Shown: in pieces, positions 20,930 to 32,669 of the stretch
How positions within the stretch are numbered: the first letter of the stretch is position 1
Layout of the letters: the number at the start of each line of letters is the position of its first letter
From: Dugong dugon
Taxonomy: Eukaryota > Chordata > Mammalia > Sirenia > Dugongidae
Assembly (NCBI GenBank): GCA_030035585.1
Contig: CM057481.1
Coordinates: 62,257,128-62,321,127 of the forward strand
DNA length: 64,000 bases
Reading direction: 5' to 3'
The notes under the pieces: generated by a model
Databases searched by the model: none
Told to the model about the DNA's origin: nothing
What the model saw: only the letters and a program-made list of their open reading frames with translations
Program-made: the position numbers and the translations under genes

Positions 20930-22215
20930 GATGGCTCATCCAAATGAACATGATGAAGGCAGTGAAAGCACATCTAGGAAATACTGAATAATGAAAAAAA
21001 AATAGAAGAATATAATACAACAAGATTAGACATAATTAAAAATTTAGGGGAAAACATAGACAAAGATCTCAAAAAATAAGTAAAGCAATGTAAGAACAAA
21101 ACCAGGATCTAAAAAAAAGAGATATTGCAACTGAAAGGGACAATAACTGAAATGAGAAACACAATAGAAGGACTTACCACTAATTTTTTTTTATTGTACT
21201 TTAGATGAAGGTTACAGAACAAACTAGCTTCTCATTAAACAGTTAGTACACATATTGTTTTATGACATTGGTTAACAACCCCCTGATGTGTCAACACTCT
21301 CCCTTCTTGACCTGGAGTTCCCTATTACCAGCTTTCCTGTCCCCTCCTGCCTTTTAGTCCTTGCACCTGGGCTGGTGTGCCTCTTTAGTCTCGTTTTGTT
21401 TTATGGGTCTGTCTAATCTTTGGCTGAAGAGTGAACCTTGGGAGTGACTTCATTACTGAGCTAAAATGATGTCTAAGGGCTATACTCTTGGGGTTTCTCC
21501 AATCTCTGTCAGGCCAGTAATTCTGGCCTTTTTTTGTGAATTAGAAATTTGTTCTACATTTTTCTCCAGCTCTTTCCAGGACTTACCAACAAATTTAATC
21601 AAGCAGAAGAAAGAATCAGCAAATTACAGGATGAAACACTTAAAATTACAGGGGCTGAAGAGCAACAATAATGGAAGCTTAAGAAGGCTGAGCACAGTTC
21701 AATGGAAGAGACCTAATATACACATCATGGAATTCCAGAAGAAGATGAGAGAGAGAAAGGGACAGAAGAATATTTGAAGAAATAATGACAGAAAATTTCC
21801 CCAATCTAAGGAAGTACGTGAATCTACAAATCCAAGAAACACAAAGAATACCAAACAGTATAAACCCAAAGAGATCTGTATCAAGACACATCATAGTTAG
21901 ACTTTCAAAAAGTAAAGATAAAGAGAGAATCCAGAAAGCAGTGAGAGAGAAGCCAACAGCCACACATAAAGGATCCTCAATAAGATTAAGTACCAATTTC
22001 TCCTCAGAAACAGAAACATTGGCGGCCAGAAGGCAACAGAATGAATATTTAATGTGCTGAAAGAAAACAAACAGTCAATCAAGAATACTATACCCAGGGA
22101 AACTGTCCTTCAAGAATGAGGGTGAAATTAAAACATCCCCAGGAAAAACAGAAGCTGACAGAGTTCTTACCAACCAACTGGCCCTACAAAAAATACTAGT
22201 GGTAGTTCTGTAGAT
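20930..22215 (+). pseudogene. L1-A ORF1 remnant (RNA-binding chaperone)
   Basis: ORF1p binds L1 RNA and is needed in the ribonucleoprotein. The start and coiled-coil part (about 20,930-21,179) is broken by stops and by an inserted L1 3' fragment. The C-terminal domain is clearer from about 21,785 to 22,200. TENFPNL is followed by KDKERIQKAVREKP, then KGSSIRLSTNFSSET and, after a stop, QSRILYPGKLSFKNEGEI, matching the order of the conserved L1 ORF1p RNA-binding and C-terminal domains. Frames 21,785-22,060 and 22,061-22,212 are pieces of one gene. Confidence 0.85.
21180..21577 (-). mobile_element. Short L1 3'-end copy inserted in L1-A
   Basis: A 398-bp unit beginning on the plus strand with a poly-T (the poly-A tail on the minus strand), then GTACTTTAGATGAAGG, CATTAAACAGTTAGTACACA and CTTGGGGTTTCTCCAATCTC. 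It is the 3'UTR of the local L1 family without coding sequence. The perfect 11-bp TSD AGGACTTACCA flanks it at 21,169-21,179 and 21,578-21,588. Its 5' end falls at nearly the same place as the breakpoint of the copy at 44.46-44.87 kb. Confidence 0.9.
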
Positions 22216-22703
22216 GGAAGGGAAAAGACATTAGAAAGAAATTCAAAGACATATATAAAAAGAAAGGGAATTGTATGGACAAGTATAAGGGTTAGTAATA
22301 AGGTATTCATGCTTGATAATTCTAATTGTTTTGTCCTTCATGCTTTTCAACGACAAATGTATAAAAAGCAGGGCTAAAATTATGTCACAGGGCACATGAA
22401 ATATAAAGGCATAATTAGTGATAACAACAACAAATTGGGAGAGGAGAAGGAACAGTATAGGTATCGAATTTCTTATATGTTATTGAGGTTAAATTGCAAC
22501 TTACCCTAGGATGTTATAAATACAAACTGTTAAATGTAATATTCATAGTAACAACTAAGAAACTATCTACAAACCATATAAAAAAGGAAAGGAGAAAGGA
22601 ACCAGAATGACTCACTACAATAAACCAAAAAAACACAAAAGCAAGCAGTAGTAAAGGACAAAGAAAGCTTAAGGAGCACACAAATAAATAAACAGATAAC
22701 AAA

Positions 22704-25700
22704 ATGGCAGTTTTAAGTCAATTCTTACCAGTAATTACAGTGAATGTAAATGGACTAAATGCTTCAATCAAAAGGCAGAGAGTGGGAGAATGGATTAAAA
22801 AAAATGCCCCAGCTGTACACTGGTTACAAGAGACACACCTTAGATCCAAGGACACAAATAGACTGAAGGTGAAAGGATGTAAAAAAATGTTCCATGTAAA
22901 CAATAATAAAAAGAGAGTGGGTGGCAATCTTAATATCAGACACAGTAGACTTTAAGGCAAAATCTGTTAGAAGAGATAAAGATGGACGTTATATAGTGAT
23001 AAAGGCATCAATTCACCAGAAAGATTTAACAATCATAAATATATATGCACCCAACATCAGAACACCTAAATGTATAAAGCAAACAATGATAGAATTGAAG
23101 GGAGAAATAGACAGCACTACAGTAATAGTTGGAGACTTCAATACACCACTTTCAACATTGGACAGAAAATCTAGAAAGAGGATTAATAAGGAAACAGGGA
23201 CCTGAATGACACTATAAACCAACAAGACTTAACAGACATCTATAGAACACTCCACCAACAACAGCACAATATACATTCCACTCCAGTGCACATGGATCAT
23301 TCCCCAGCATAGACCACAAAGTATTTTTTCTAACCACAATGGAGTGAAGCCAGAAATCAATAACAGAAAAAAAAAAAACCCTGAAAAATACACAAACATA
23401 TGGAAATTAAACAAAACTATTAAACTACCAATGGGTCAAGGAAGAAATCAAAAGAGAAATCACAAATTCTTTAGAGTCAAATGAAAATGAAGGTACAACA
23501 CACCAAAACTTATGGGATACAGCGAAGGCAGTACTCAGAGAGAAACTCATAGTAATTAATGCCTAAATGAAAAAAGAAGAAAGATCTCAAATCAACTCTA
23601 TAATCTAACTCTATAATTTCAGGAACTAGAAAGAGAAGAGCAACCTAAGTATAAACCTACCAAAGGAAATAACAAATATAAGAGCAGAAATAAATAAAAT
23701 ACAAAACCAGAAAAGCAATAGAAACAATCAATAAAACTGGAAGTTGGTTCTTTGAAAAGATCAATAAAATTGACAAACCTTTAGCTACACTGACAAAGGA
23801 AAAAAGAAAAAAGATGCAAATAACCAAGATAAAAAATGAAACAGGAGACATTACAACTGACCAGATAGAAATAAAGAGAATTATGGCAGAATATCATGAA
23901 CAACAATATGGCAACAAACTGGATAACCTAGATGAAATGAACAAATTCTTAGAAGCACACAACTTACCCAAACTTACTCAAGAGGAAATAGAAAGTCTCA
24001 ACAGACCCATAAAAAGTGAAGATATAGAGTCAGTGTTCAAAAATCTCCCAACAAAAAAGTCCTGGACCAGATGGCTTCACTAGGGAGTTCTACCAAACAT
24101 TTAGAGAAGAACTGACACCAAAGCTGTTTAAACTCTTCCAAAAGATAGAGAAGGAAGGACTACTCCCTAATTCATTCTATGAAGCAAACATAAGTCTGAT
24201 ACCAAGACCAAAGACATCACAATAAAAGAAAACTACAGGCTAATATCTCTGAAGAATATAGATGCAAAAATCCTCAACAAAATACTAGCACACAGAATCC
24301 AACAGCATATTACAAAAGTTATACACCATGACCAAGCGGGATTTATTCCAGGAATGCAAGGATGTTTCAACATTAGAAAATCAATCAAAGTAATACACCA
24401 CTTCAATAGAACAAAGGAAAAGAACCACATGATCATCTCTGTGGATGCTGAAAAAGCATTTGATATAATCCAACACCCTTTATTGATGGAAGCCCTAAAG
24501 AAGATTGGAGTAGAAGGGAAATTTCTAAATATGATATAAGGCATACATGAAAAGCCAACAGCCTCCATTATACTTAATGGAGAAAGACTGAGAGCTTTCT
24601 TCTTGAAATTGAGAACAAGACAAGGGTTCCCACTCTCATCAATTCCATTCAATATTGTACTAGAAGTCCTAGCCAGAGCAAGAAAGACAAGACAAAGAAG
24701 TAAAAAGTACCCAGATTGGAAAAGAAGTAAAATTATCTCTACTTGCAGATGACATGATCCTATATATAAAAAAATCCCAAGGAGCCCTCGAGAAAACTTC
24801 TAGAGCCAATAGAGGAATTTAGCAAAGCTGCAGGGTACAATGTCAACAAACAAAAATCAGATGAGTTTCTATACACCAGCAACAAGAAATCTGAAAGGGA
24901 AACAATTTCATTTACAATAACATCTAAGAGAATAAAATACGTAGGAACAGATCTTACCAGACATGGGAAGGGCTTATACAATGAAAACTATAAATACTGC
25001 TGAAAGAGATTAAAGAAGACCTAAATAAATGGAAAGATGTTCCATGTTCATGGACTGGAGGATTTAAATATTGTTAAGATATCAATACTACCCAAAACTA
25101 TAGATTCAAGGCAATCCTGATCAAAATTCCAACAGCCTTCTTTACGGAAATGGAAAAACCCATTCTCAACTTTATATGTTATGGCAAGAGGCCCCGAATA
25201 CCTAAAGCAATGTTGAAAGAGAAGAACAAAGTAGGAAGATTCACACTTCCTGATTTTAAAATATATTATATGCTACAGTAATCAAAATATATTATATGCT
25301 ACAACCTGGTACTGATATAACAATAGACACATAAACCAATGGAATAGAATTGAGAATCCAGAAATAAACGAACACATTTTTGGTCAACTGATTTTTGATA
25401 AGGTTCCTAAGTCATTTGATGGGGAAGAAGAGTCTCTTCAATAAATGGTGTTGGAAAAATTGGATTTCCATATGCAGAAAAATGAAACAGGATCCATGCC
25501 TCACACCACACACAAAAACAAATTCATAACGGATTAAAGACCTAAATGTGCAATCTAAAACCATAAAGTTCTTAGAAGAAAACACAGGGGGCAATGCTGA
25601 CAGGCCTAGCTTTAACTATGGATTACCTGATATAATAACAAAAGCACAAGCAGCAAAGGACAAAATAAGTAAATGTGACCTCATAAAAATTAAAAACTTT

Positions 25701-25770
25701 CGTTCATCAAAAGACTTTACTAAAAAAGTGAAAAGATAAGCTACTGACTGGGATAATATCTTTGGAAACC
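22704..25770 (+). pseudogene. L1-A ORF2 remnant (endonuclease and reverse transcriptase)
   Basis: ORF2p nicks DNA and copies RNA at the target site. The endonuclease starts at 22,704 (VITVNVNGLNASIKRQRV), has the catalytic-Glu motif QETHL (about 22,827-22,841) and, after a frameshift near 22,920, INIYAPN and the GDFN motif (23,131-23,142). The linker with LPKLTQEEIESLNRPI lies at 23,814-24,083. Reverse-transcriptase motif [10 protein letters not shown] lies at about 24,438-24,467, and LADD, in place of the usual FADD, at about 24,743-24,754. The C-terminal part shows at 25,548-25,739. At least six frame breaks are visible. Confidence 0.9.
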
Positions 25771-25789
25771 TAGGTCTGATAAGAATCTA

Positions 25790-25944
25790 AAACCTGAACA
25801 GAACAAACCCATTACTGTCGATTCTGACTCATAGTGGCCTTATGGGACAGAGTAGAACTGTCCCTTAAAGTTTCCAAAGAGTTGTTGGTGGATTTGAACT
25901 GCCAACCTTTTGGTTAGAAGCCAAACTCTAAACCACTGCACCAC
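25790..25944 (-). mobile_element. AfroSINE inside L1-A, with TSD
   Basis: Plus strand shows the reversed AfroSINE: TGTCGATTCTGACTCATAG, GACAGAGTAGAACTG, CCAACCTTTTGGTTAGAAGC and ACCACTGCACCAC. The perfect 11-bp direct repeat ATAAGAATCTA lies at 25,779-25,789 and 25,945-25,955. The SINE is younger than the L1 copy it interrupts. Confidence 0.92.
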
Positions 25945-26172
25945 ATAAGAATCTAGGAGCCAAAATATATCTAAATCTCAAATAAAACCTAACAACAAAA
26001 AGACGAATACCCCAATCATATAATAGGCAAAGGACTTGAATAGACATTTCACCAAAGAGGACATTCAAATGTCCACCAAACACATGAAAAGATGCTCAAC
26101 ATCATTAGCCATTGGAGAGATGCGAATGAAAACCAAAATGAGATATCATTTCACTCCCATTAGAAATAGCTA

Positions 26173-26343
26173 GGAGCCCTGGTGGCATAGTGGTTAAAAG
26201 CTATGGCTGCTAACCAAAAGGCTGGCAGTTCAAATCCACCAGTGGCTCCTTGGAAATCCTATGGGGCAGTTCTACTCTGTCCTATAGGGTCAGTATGAGT
26301 CAGAATCAACTTGATGGCAACAGGTTTGGAATTTTTGGTTTTT
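26173..26343 (+). mobile_element. AfroSINE inside L1-A
   Basis: Starts GGAGCCCTGGTGGCATAGTG and carries GGCAGTTCAAATCCACC (B-box region), CTATGGGGCAGTTCTACTC and AATCAACTTGATGGCAACAG. The flanks AATAGCTA (left) and GATGGCTA (right) may be an eroded TSD. It sits 229 bp downstream of the other AfroSINE in the same L1, in the opposite orientation. Confidence 0.92.
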
Positions 26344-26544
26344 GAGATGGCTAAGATGAAAAAACCAACAACAAAAAACAAAAACAAACAAGCAAACAAA
26401 GAACAGAGAATAACAAATGTTGGCAAGGATGTGGGGAAATTGGAATGCGTATCCATTGCTGGTTGGATTGCAAAATGGTGTAACTGTTGTGGAAAACAGT
26501 GTGGCGGTTCCTCAAAAAACTAAAAATAAAACTACCATTGTGGT

Positions 26545-27042
26545 TATGTTGTTAGGTGCCATCAAGTTGGTTCTGACTCATAGCGACCCCATGCACTGCC
26601 TGGTTCTGCGCCATCCTCACAATCTTTGCTGTTTGTGCCCATCGTTAGAGCCACTGTGTCAGTCCATCTTGTTGAGGGTCTTTCTCTTTTTCGCTGACCC
26701 TCTGCTTTACCAAGCATGATGTCCTTTACCAGGGACTAGTCCCTCCTGATAGCATGTCCAAAGTATGTGAGATGAAGTCCTGTCATCCTCATTTCTAAGG
26801 AGCATTCTGGCTGTACTTCTTCCAAGACAGATCTGTTCATTCTTCTGGCAATCCATGGTATATTCAATATTCTTCTCCAACACCATAATTCAAAGACGTC
26901 AATTCTCCTTCCGTCTTCCCTATTCATTGTTCAGCTTTCGCATGCATATGAGGTGACTGAAAATACCATGGCTTGGGTCAGGCGCACATAGTCCTCAAGG
27001 TGACATCTTTGCTTTTTAACACTTTAAAAATGTCCTTTGACC
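26545..27042 (-). mobile_element. RTE-type LINE, 5'-truncated 3' end
   Basis: Plus strand begins with the reversed RTE end (ATGTTGTTAGGTGCCATCAA) and continues through TCTGCTTTACCAAGCATGAT and ATTCTTCTCCAACACCATAA to about 27,042, where the 5' truncation lies. It interrupts or abuts the 3' part of L1-A. The open frames at 26,417-26,719 and 26,736-26,927 are read through this element. Confidence 0.9.
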
Positions 27043-27317
27043 ATAAATTGTAATGAGTAATGATTGAATATGCCCAAGGCTCTCTACCTCTGTCCCAGGA
27101 ACTGCCAGTTTTGCTTTGTGCTACAAACTGTTGGGGAAATCAATTTCTCTTGATGACTGAGTTTTCAATTGTCTTTGGGATTTCTGGGTCCTCACTGACT
27201 TTCTATCCTCATCTCTGCCATCGGTTAGTGGATTGAACCATCTTTTAGCTCCATGCCTGTAGCATAGTGCATGTAAACAAGTATACTTTTTATATTTATA
27301 ATTTTCACGTGTTCAAA
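27043..27317. other. Unassigned spacer
   Basis: About 275 bp after the RTE with no recognised repeat and no L1 continuation. Confidence 0.4.
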
Positions 27318-27465
27318 CCTGATTAAAAAAGATTTCTTTGTTGTGGTAAAATATATATATATAACATGGAATTTTCCATTTCAGCCATTTTAAGTGTACA
27401 ATTCACTGGCATTAATTATGTTCACCGTGTTGTGCAACCATCACAACGACCTGTTTCGAACCTGA
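27318..27465 (-). mobile_element. Old L1 (L1M-type) 3'-end fragment
   Basis: Plus strand reads TTGTTGTGGTAAAATATATA, TAAGTGTACAATTCACTGGC and TTGTGCAACCATCAC, the reversed 3' end of old mammalian L1 elements. A related piece is at 39.71-39.89 kb. Confidence 0.75.
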
Positions 27466-28271
27466 TTTTTATAGAATCCCTGGACACTGCATTTGGGGCT
27501 TGGGCTAAGGACACTTGATTCCTGTCTGACCTTCCCCTCCACCTGCTCTTCTTGTACTGTATGCCCCCATGCCTCTTGCCCCCTCACCTCCCCACGTTGC
27601 TCTTCTGGCTGGACTCATCTTGAGAGTTTCTGTATGCGAGTTCTGAGAATGCCCAATGCCTGGCCTGGCAATTCTGTTCCAGAAATCTCATCCATCCATC
27701 TCTGTGTGGTGTGTGACCTGGATACCAGCTGTCTGTATCTCCTTCCCCTGCTCTGATATAGCAGAGGGTTAAGGGAGAGAATTTTTTTTTTTTTTGTAAT
27801 GTTTAGATGGAAGAGACATTGTCCTTGTGATGTAGTTAGATTTCACAACAGTAAGACATTTGAAATTATTTTCTTGTAGGCTTTTGTTTTTAGTTGAACA
27901 GATTGAAAACTAAGGGGACAAGTGGGGATACTTTTTAAGTTTTTGCTGCAGTCTGGAAGGAATTAATTTATCCCTTTGTAATTGAAGATTATATCCAATG
28001 ACTATTTTTAGCTGGAGGCTTTCTTAAGCCATGTAGAATTATTGGCAATCAAATACTAAGTTTTTTTTGTTGAATTTCTCTGTGTTATTTTGTGACTGGA
28101 TTGAGGCATAGACCGATGAAGTGTTTTCTAATAATCTGGCTGATGTCTGGAAATAATATCCCATTTTTAAGTTTTCTTGAGTAATAAAAATAAAATTAAA
28201 ATGTCTGCTATGTGTGGGATAATTTAAGAGTCAGATCAGTTGGAGTAAATAACAAAAGTTGCTGGAGAGGT
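27466..28271. other. Unassigned DNA
   Basis: Contains a T-run at 27,782-27,796 and an AT-rich stretch to 28,200. The 87-codon frame at 27,493-27,756 has no recognisable domain. No other feature supported. Confidence 0.4.
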
Positions 28272-28525
28272 AGAAAAGACTGTGGTTAAGAGCACAGACT
28301 CTGGAGCTAGACTGTCTGGGATGGGTCTCTGGTCTCTGCCACTTATAAACTGTGTGACCTCTGGCAAATGATTTAATTTCTCTGTTCTCAGTTTCTCTCA
28401 TCTATAAAGTACGGATAAAAATGAGACTTATAATGGTTGCTGAGAAGAGTAAACATAATGTTTGTAAAGCACTTAAAACAGTGTCCTGGTACACTGTAAA
28501 CATAATAATAATAATTATTATTATT
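28272..28525 (+). mobile_element. MIR, nearly full length
   Basis: All landmarks appear in order: tRNA-like head GTGGTTAAGAGCACAGACTC, CACTTATAAACTGTGTGACC, CAGTTTCTCTCATCTATAAA, AAAGCACTTAAAACAGTGTC, and a 3' end running into AATAATAATAATTATTATT. The most complete MIR in the window. Confidence 0.88.
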
Positions 28526-28661
28526 TCAAACATGTTATTTCTTTTCTGGGAAATAGTATAATTGCTTGGGGGAAGAGTCTAATTTCCATTTGCAAAAACT
28601 CTGATTGTTGAAGGCATTTGAGAGAGCAGCTACCTCTCTCAAAACCTTGGCACTGAATGAT

Positions 28662-28905
28662 CACAACTGACAAGCATTTAGAATGTACCAGGTGCCAAGC
28701 AGTTCACTAAGACTTCCCATGCACTGCTCCATTTCATCCTCACAGCAACCCAGTGAGGTAGGTGCTATTATTATTACTCACACTTTATAGATGAAGAAAC
28801 TGAGACTAAAAAATTTAAGGGAATTTCCCAAGGTTACAAGCATAATAAATAGCGGAACTGGGATCAAATCTAAGTTTGAATGACATCAGCATATTTGCTG
28901 TTAAT
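28662..28905 (-). mobile_element. MIR, reversed
   Basis: Reads on the plus strand TACCAGGTGCCAAGC, TTCATCCTCACAGCAACCCA, GAGGTAGGTGCTATTATTAT, TATAGATGAAGAAACTGAG, AAGGTTACAAGC and GAACTGGGATCAAATC, the reverse complement of MIR. It lies in inverted orientation 137 bp from the other MIR. Confidence 0.82.
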
Positions 28906-29139
28906 AATCATACTCACTGTCTCTTTTGGACAGTCAATAAAAAATGATCTAGTGTCAAATTTAGAAATGAAATTAAAAATTATTGCCAAATCAATACTCT
29001 AATCTGACTTTCTCTCCAAGTTTTGTCCTATTTTAGTCTCATTTGGTTTTATTAAGAAAATTACAAAAATGGGACCAACATTTTTCAGTGGAATAATAAA
29101 TGGTACAATTTGTAAAGACAATGGTGACATATTTATGTA

Positions 29140-29230
29140 GCATTCATTTGATCATTTATTCAGTAAACATTTATTCCATACCTGTTGAGTGTAAAGTCCT
29201 AGGCTAGGTACTGTAGGAATACACAAAGAA
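29140..29230 (-). mobile_element. L2 3'-end fragment
   Basis: CATTTGATCATTTATTCAG, AACATTTATTCCATACCTGT and TAGGCTAGGTACTGTAGGAA follow the reversed L2 3' terminus. Confidence 0.55.
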
Positions 29231-29527
29231 GGAGATTTGTTTGACCTTTTGGCACCTGCTGGTTAGTGGGACCTGCCACTGCATGCAAAAACATCTGCAA
29301 TAGATGCCAGATACTAATGTACTTGGGAAATAAGCATTTTGTTCATTTCTTTCTGAAGTACCATAACCTAAGTCAAGTTTCCCCAGGATTGTACTAAACA
29401 TAGCTAACAAACCTATTTCCCATTCAGCAAGTATGAAATTTCCTTTCCTTTCAATTTTTAGGTTTATAACTGGGCATTCTCATGGTGGGTTATGTTATCC
29501 AAAGCAGAATGATTAAGGTTGTATAAA
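29231..29527. other. Unassigned spacer
   Basis: No recognisable feature. Confidence 0.4.
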
Positions 29528-29840
29528 GTTGTTATTGTTGCTGCTAGTTGCTGTCAAGTCAGCTCTGACCAATGGCGGCCTTAAGTGTATCAGAACAAAA
29601 CATTGCCCGGTCTTGTGTCATCTTCACGACTGTTGCTGGTATGTTTGTGGCTATTGTGTCAATCCATCTCACTGAGGATTTTCCTTGTTTTTGCTGACCC
29701 TCTACCAAACATGATGTCCTTTTCTAGCAATTGGTCTCTCCTGACGATGTGTCCAAAGTAAGAAAGTCAAAGTCTCTCCATCGTTGCTTGTAAGGAATAT
29801 CATGGTTGTATTTCTTCTAGGAATGATTTGTTCATGATGT
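29528..29840 (-). mobile_element. RTE-type LINE, 5'-truncated 3' end
   Basis: Plus strand starts GTTGTTATTGTTGCTGCTAG and follows the reversed RTE 3' region (CTCTACCAAACATGATGTCC, GATGTGTCCAAAGTAAG) for about 310 bp. More diverged than the copies at 26.5 and 63.2 kb. Confidence 0.85.
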
Positions 29841-31268
29841 TACTTATGTGGAAATATTCCATACAAGAGCACCTTTCCCTCTAAGAGAAGGTTTAACTCT
29901 AGACCCCTAAGTCTTTAAGCTAAGACCATAGAGAAATGTTTCCTTACACTTCAGGTATGGGTTTTAAAGCAGATCTTCAGCTTCTTGAGATGCCAGAGCT
30001 TCTGGCTAGCTCATACATCAGGGAGAGAGAAGGAAGCTGCCAGGAATGGCTCACTGTATTGCCCTAATATTTGTCTAATTGCCTTGAGAAATGTTACCTC
30101 CTTTGCCCTGAGTAAAGGCTGGCCATGATAAGTCATATTTCACACTTCACTAGGTCTAATGTCCATCAGTCTACAGACTTCACTCAAAAACATTACTGTA
30201 GAGTTTTCTTATTAAGACTAATCATTTCATAAAGCTTTAGGAAGAATTTGGACCATCGGTTTGTGAATGTGTCTAAGCCTGAGCTTCTAGAGGATATTTG
30301 TCTAAAAAATTCATGCAAATTCATGAACACAAGAGGTGACTCAGGAGTTCTCAGGTCAGAGAAAGAGCTTTTTGATTTGACGAGCTTAAAGGTGACCTTA
30401 ATTCATGAATTTGGAAAGAGTTGCTCCTAGTGATTGGGCACCAGCTTGAGTCACATATAGGAGAAACTGCCTTTATCTGATAGTCTGTGGCCATCAGGTC
30501 CAAATAGTGATTCTGGAAAATAAACAGATAGCGACTCCAAGTCTGTAGTTTGAGAGCATCCCCATTAGGTTTCCTTTCCTTTCCTGTTTTCCCCAATCTC
30601 ACCCTAGTTTGTTCTTCCTATATTTCAGTCTGTCATTGGTTCATTCCTTCAATAACAACAGGGCAGATTTTTCCTTCCTGGGTTGATTTTGATTGAGCAC
30701 TGTGTTTCATCCCATGACACATTAATGGATGCTACACCAAAAAAAAACAAAAAAACAAACAACAAAAAAAAAAACTCATGGCCGTATATGTTTTAGAAAC
30801 TCTGGGTTAAATACATTTCTTTACTAGAGAGCTTCATAAAGCTTTTAATATGATAGTGGGGATTATTAGTTTCTAAGAGGAGGATTATACACACCTTTTC
30901 TCCAAACTCATAGGGATTTTTCCAAAATCACCTTTATCTAACTCATAAGGATTTTCACAAAACCATAGGGCTGCCATGATACTCTTCTGGGGCCACTAGT
31001 CACATTGTAGTTTGTGTGACAGGTGTTCCCAGAGCAATTCAGGGACTCACCTGTGTGGTTATCCCCAGAGGTTCTGTTATTTGTCTCTTATTCTCCTTTT
31101 TTTGCTTATTTTTTTACTTTATTCATATAACGTGGAATTATATAATAAAAAGTGAATGACCTGTTCACCTAATTTCCCCAATCCATTCCCAGAGGTAAAT
31201 ACAGTCAATTCATCTATAAGGTGGCATATGTGTCCCTAAAAATTACCATGCTTTGCAAAATCACACAA
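29841..31268. other. Unassigned DNA, about 1.4 kb
   Basis: Includes an A/C-rich run at 30,739-30,775 (AAAAAAAAACAAAAAAACAAAC...), possibly the tail of an unrecognised retroelement, and a stretch near 31,090-31,230 that may be eroded L1. No credible gene. Confidence 0.4.
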
Positions 31269-31772
31269 TGTCTTAGTCATCTAGTGCTGCTATAACAGAA
31301 ATACCACAAGTGGATGGCTTTAACAAAGAGAAGTTTATTTCCTCACCGTCCAGTAGGCTACAAGTCCAAATTCAGGGCGTCAGCTCCAGGGGAACCGTTT
31401 CTCTGTCAGTGCTGCAAGAAGGTCCATATCATCAATCTTCGCTTGGTCTGGGAGCTTCTCTGCCCAGGAACCTCAGGTCCAAAGGATGTGCTCTGCTCCC
31501 AGCATTGCTTTCTTGGTGGTATGAGGTTCCCATGTGTCTCTGCTCTCTTCTCTTTTATATGTCAAAAGAGATTGGCTAAGACACTATCCAATCTTGTAAA
31601 TCTCATCAGTATAAATGCCACTAATCCATCTTATTACATCATAGTGATTGAGTTTACAACACGTAAGGAAATCACATCAGATTACGGAATGGTACACAAT
31701 CATACAATTCTTGGAATCGTGACCCAGCCAAGTTGACAGATATTTTTGGGGGACACAATTCAATCCATGACA
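31269..31772 (-). mobile_element. MaLR-like solo LTR with TSD
   Basis: Plus strand TGTCTTAGTCATCTAGTGCT ... ACAATTCAATCCATGACA has TG/CA ends. The direct repeat CACACAA lies at 31,262-31,268 and 31,773-31,779 (at least CACAA is usable as a 5-bp TSD). The reversed polyadenylation region is AGAAGTTTATTTCC near 31,330. The open frames across 31,310-31,736 lie entirely in the LTR and are not genes. Confidence 0.72.
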
Positions 31773-32359
31773 CACACAAAAAAGCCACAGGGCTCATGTG
31801 AAAAGTGTGGTTAGGGGAGTAACACTCAAAAATTTCATCAGTGACATGTAAAGAAAAAGATCACACCTAATTAAAATGGTGACTCCATTGTATACATATT
31901 AAATGGTTAAGGAATACATGAATACTACTATATATATATATATATACGCACACATATACTTTGCTTTGAAAAAGTCCTGAATTTTGCTTGTGGAAGTGTG
32001 TTCCAGAAAGGTTACAGCTTGTGAGTTATTGTGAAGTGGTGGAAGGAGGATTATCTGAAATAGAAGGAGAACTGTAACACCAGATGTGGATGGGTGGAGC
32101 ACATAACACATGTGGTGAACCACAGTAGCTGGTAGATTCTTGAAGTGTGGCGTGTGTTTCATGTATTCCTATTGTGCTTGGGTAAGCTGGGTGCATTTAG
32201 TGTTTTTGTGGACAAAATCACAAAATAAGAAAATGCTAGATTCTCATTATGCTCACATTGTTTCCCAATATATCAATCACATTATAAAAATATAAATTTT
32301 TAAAGCAAGCGTTATATAGCAGAGTTGACAGTAGTGTTTATATTTCAGAGTATTTTCTA
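31773..32359. other. Unassigned DNA with a (TA)n tract
   Basis: A TATATATATATATATATA run lies at about 31,929-31,946. The rest is unclassified. Confidence 0.4.
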
Positions 32360-32669
32360 ACAGATGTTTTTCTGCACAGATAACAAATTGACCCATGCAT
32401 ATACAAGCATTCTTCTTTTTTCCATAAGTAGGATTATACCACACTATATGACTTTATTTTACTTTATTTACTTAATTATATAGCAGAGCTTCTTCTTTCT
32501 CTGCCAGTATATGTAGCTCTTTCTCAATATTTTCTTTGTGGTTTAGTTTTCCAGCATATAGATATACTGTAATTTATTTAATGTTTTCCCTTTTGGTAAT
32601 CACTTACATTTTTGTCATTTATTTCTTTTGCTATTATAAATTGCAATGAAGACACTTGCCTTTGCTTAG
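32360..32669 (-). mobile_element. Old L1-like 3' relic
   Basis: CATAAGTAGGATTATACCAC, ATATACTGTAATTTATTTAA and TTTTGCTATTATAAATTGCA follow the reversed 3' end of old L1 elements. Strongly diverged and cut on the right by the LTR at 32,670. Confidence 0.5.

Larger units (their letters stand above)
19095..26544 (+). mobile_element. L1 LINE, nearly full length, disrupted (L1-A)
   Basis: Begins with an L1-like 5' start (GGGGATTCTGGGAAGATGGC at 19,095). The order is a repeated 5'UTR, ORF1 remnant, short spacer and ORF2 remnant. The element is interrupted by a short L1 3'-end copy (21,180-21,577) and two AfroSINEs (25,790-25,944 and 26,173-26,343). It stops where a minus-strand RTE begins at about 26,545, and I see no L1 3'UTR beyond that RTE. 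Many frameshifts and stops show it is inactive. Confidence 0.92.

Noticed and set aside
31310-31736. 140-codon plus-strand frame as a gene
   Set aside because: It lies entirely inside a MaLR-like solo LTR and resembles no protein.
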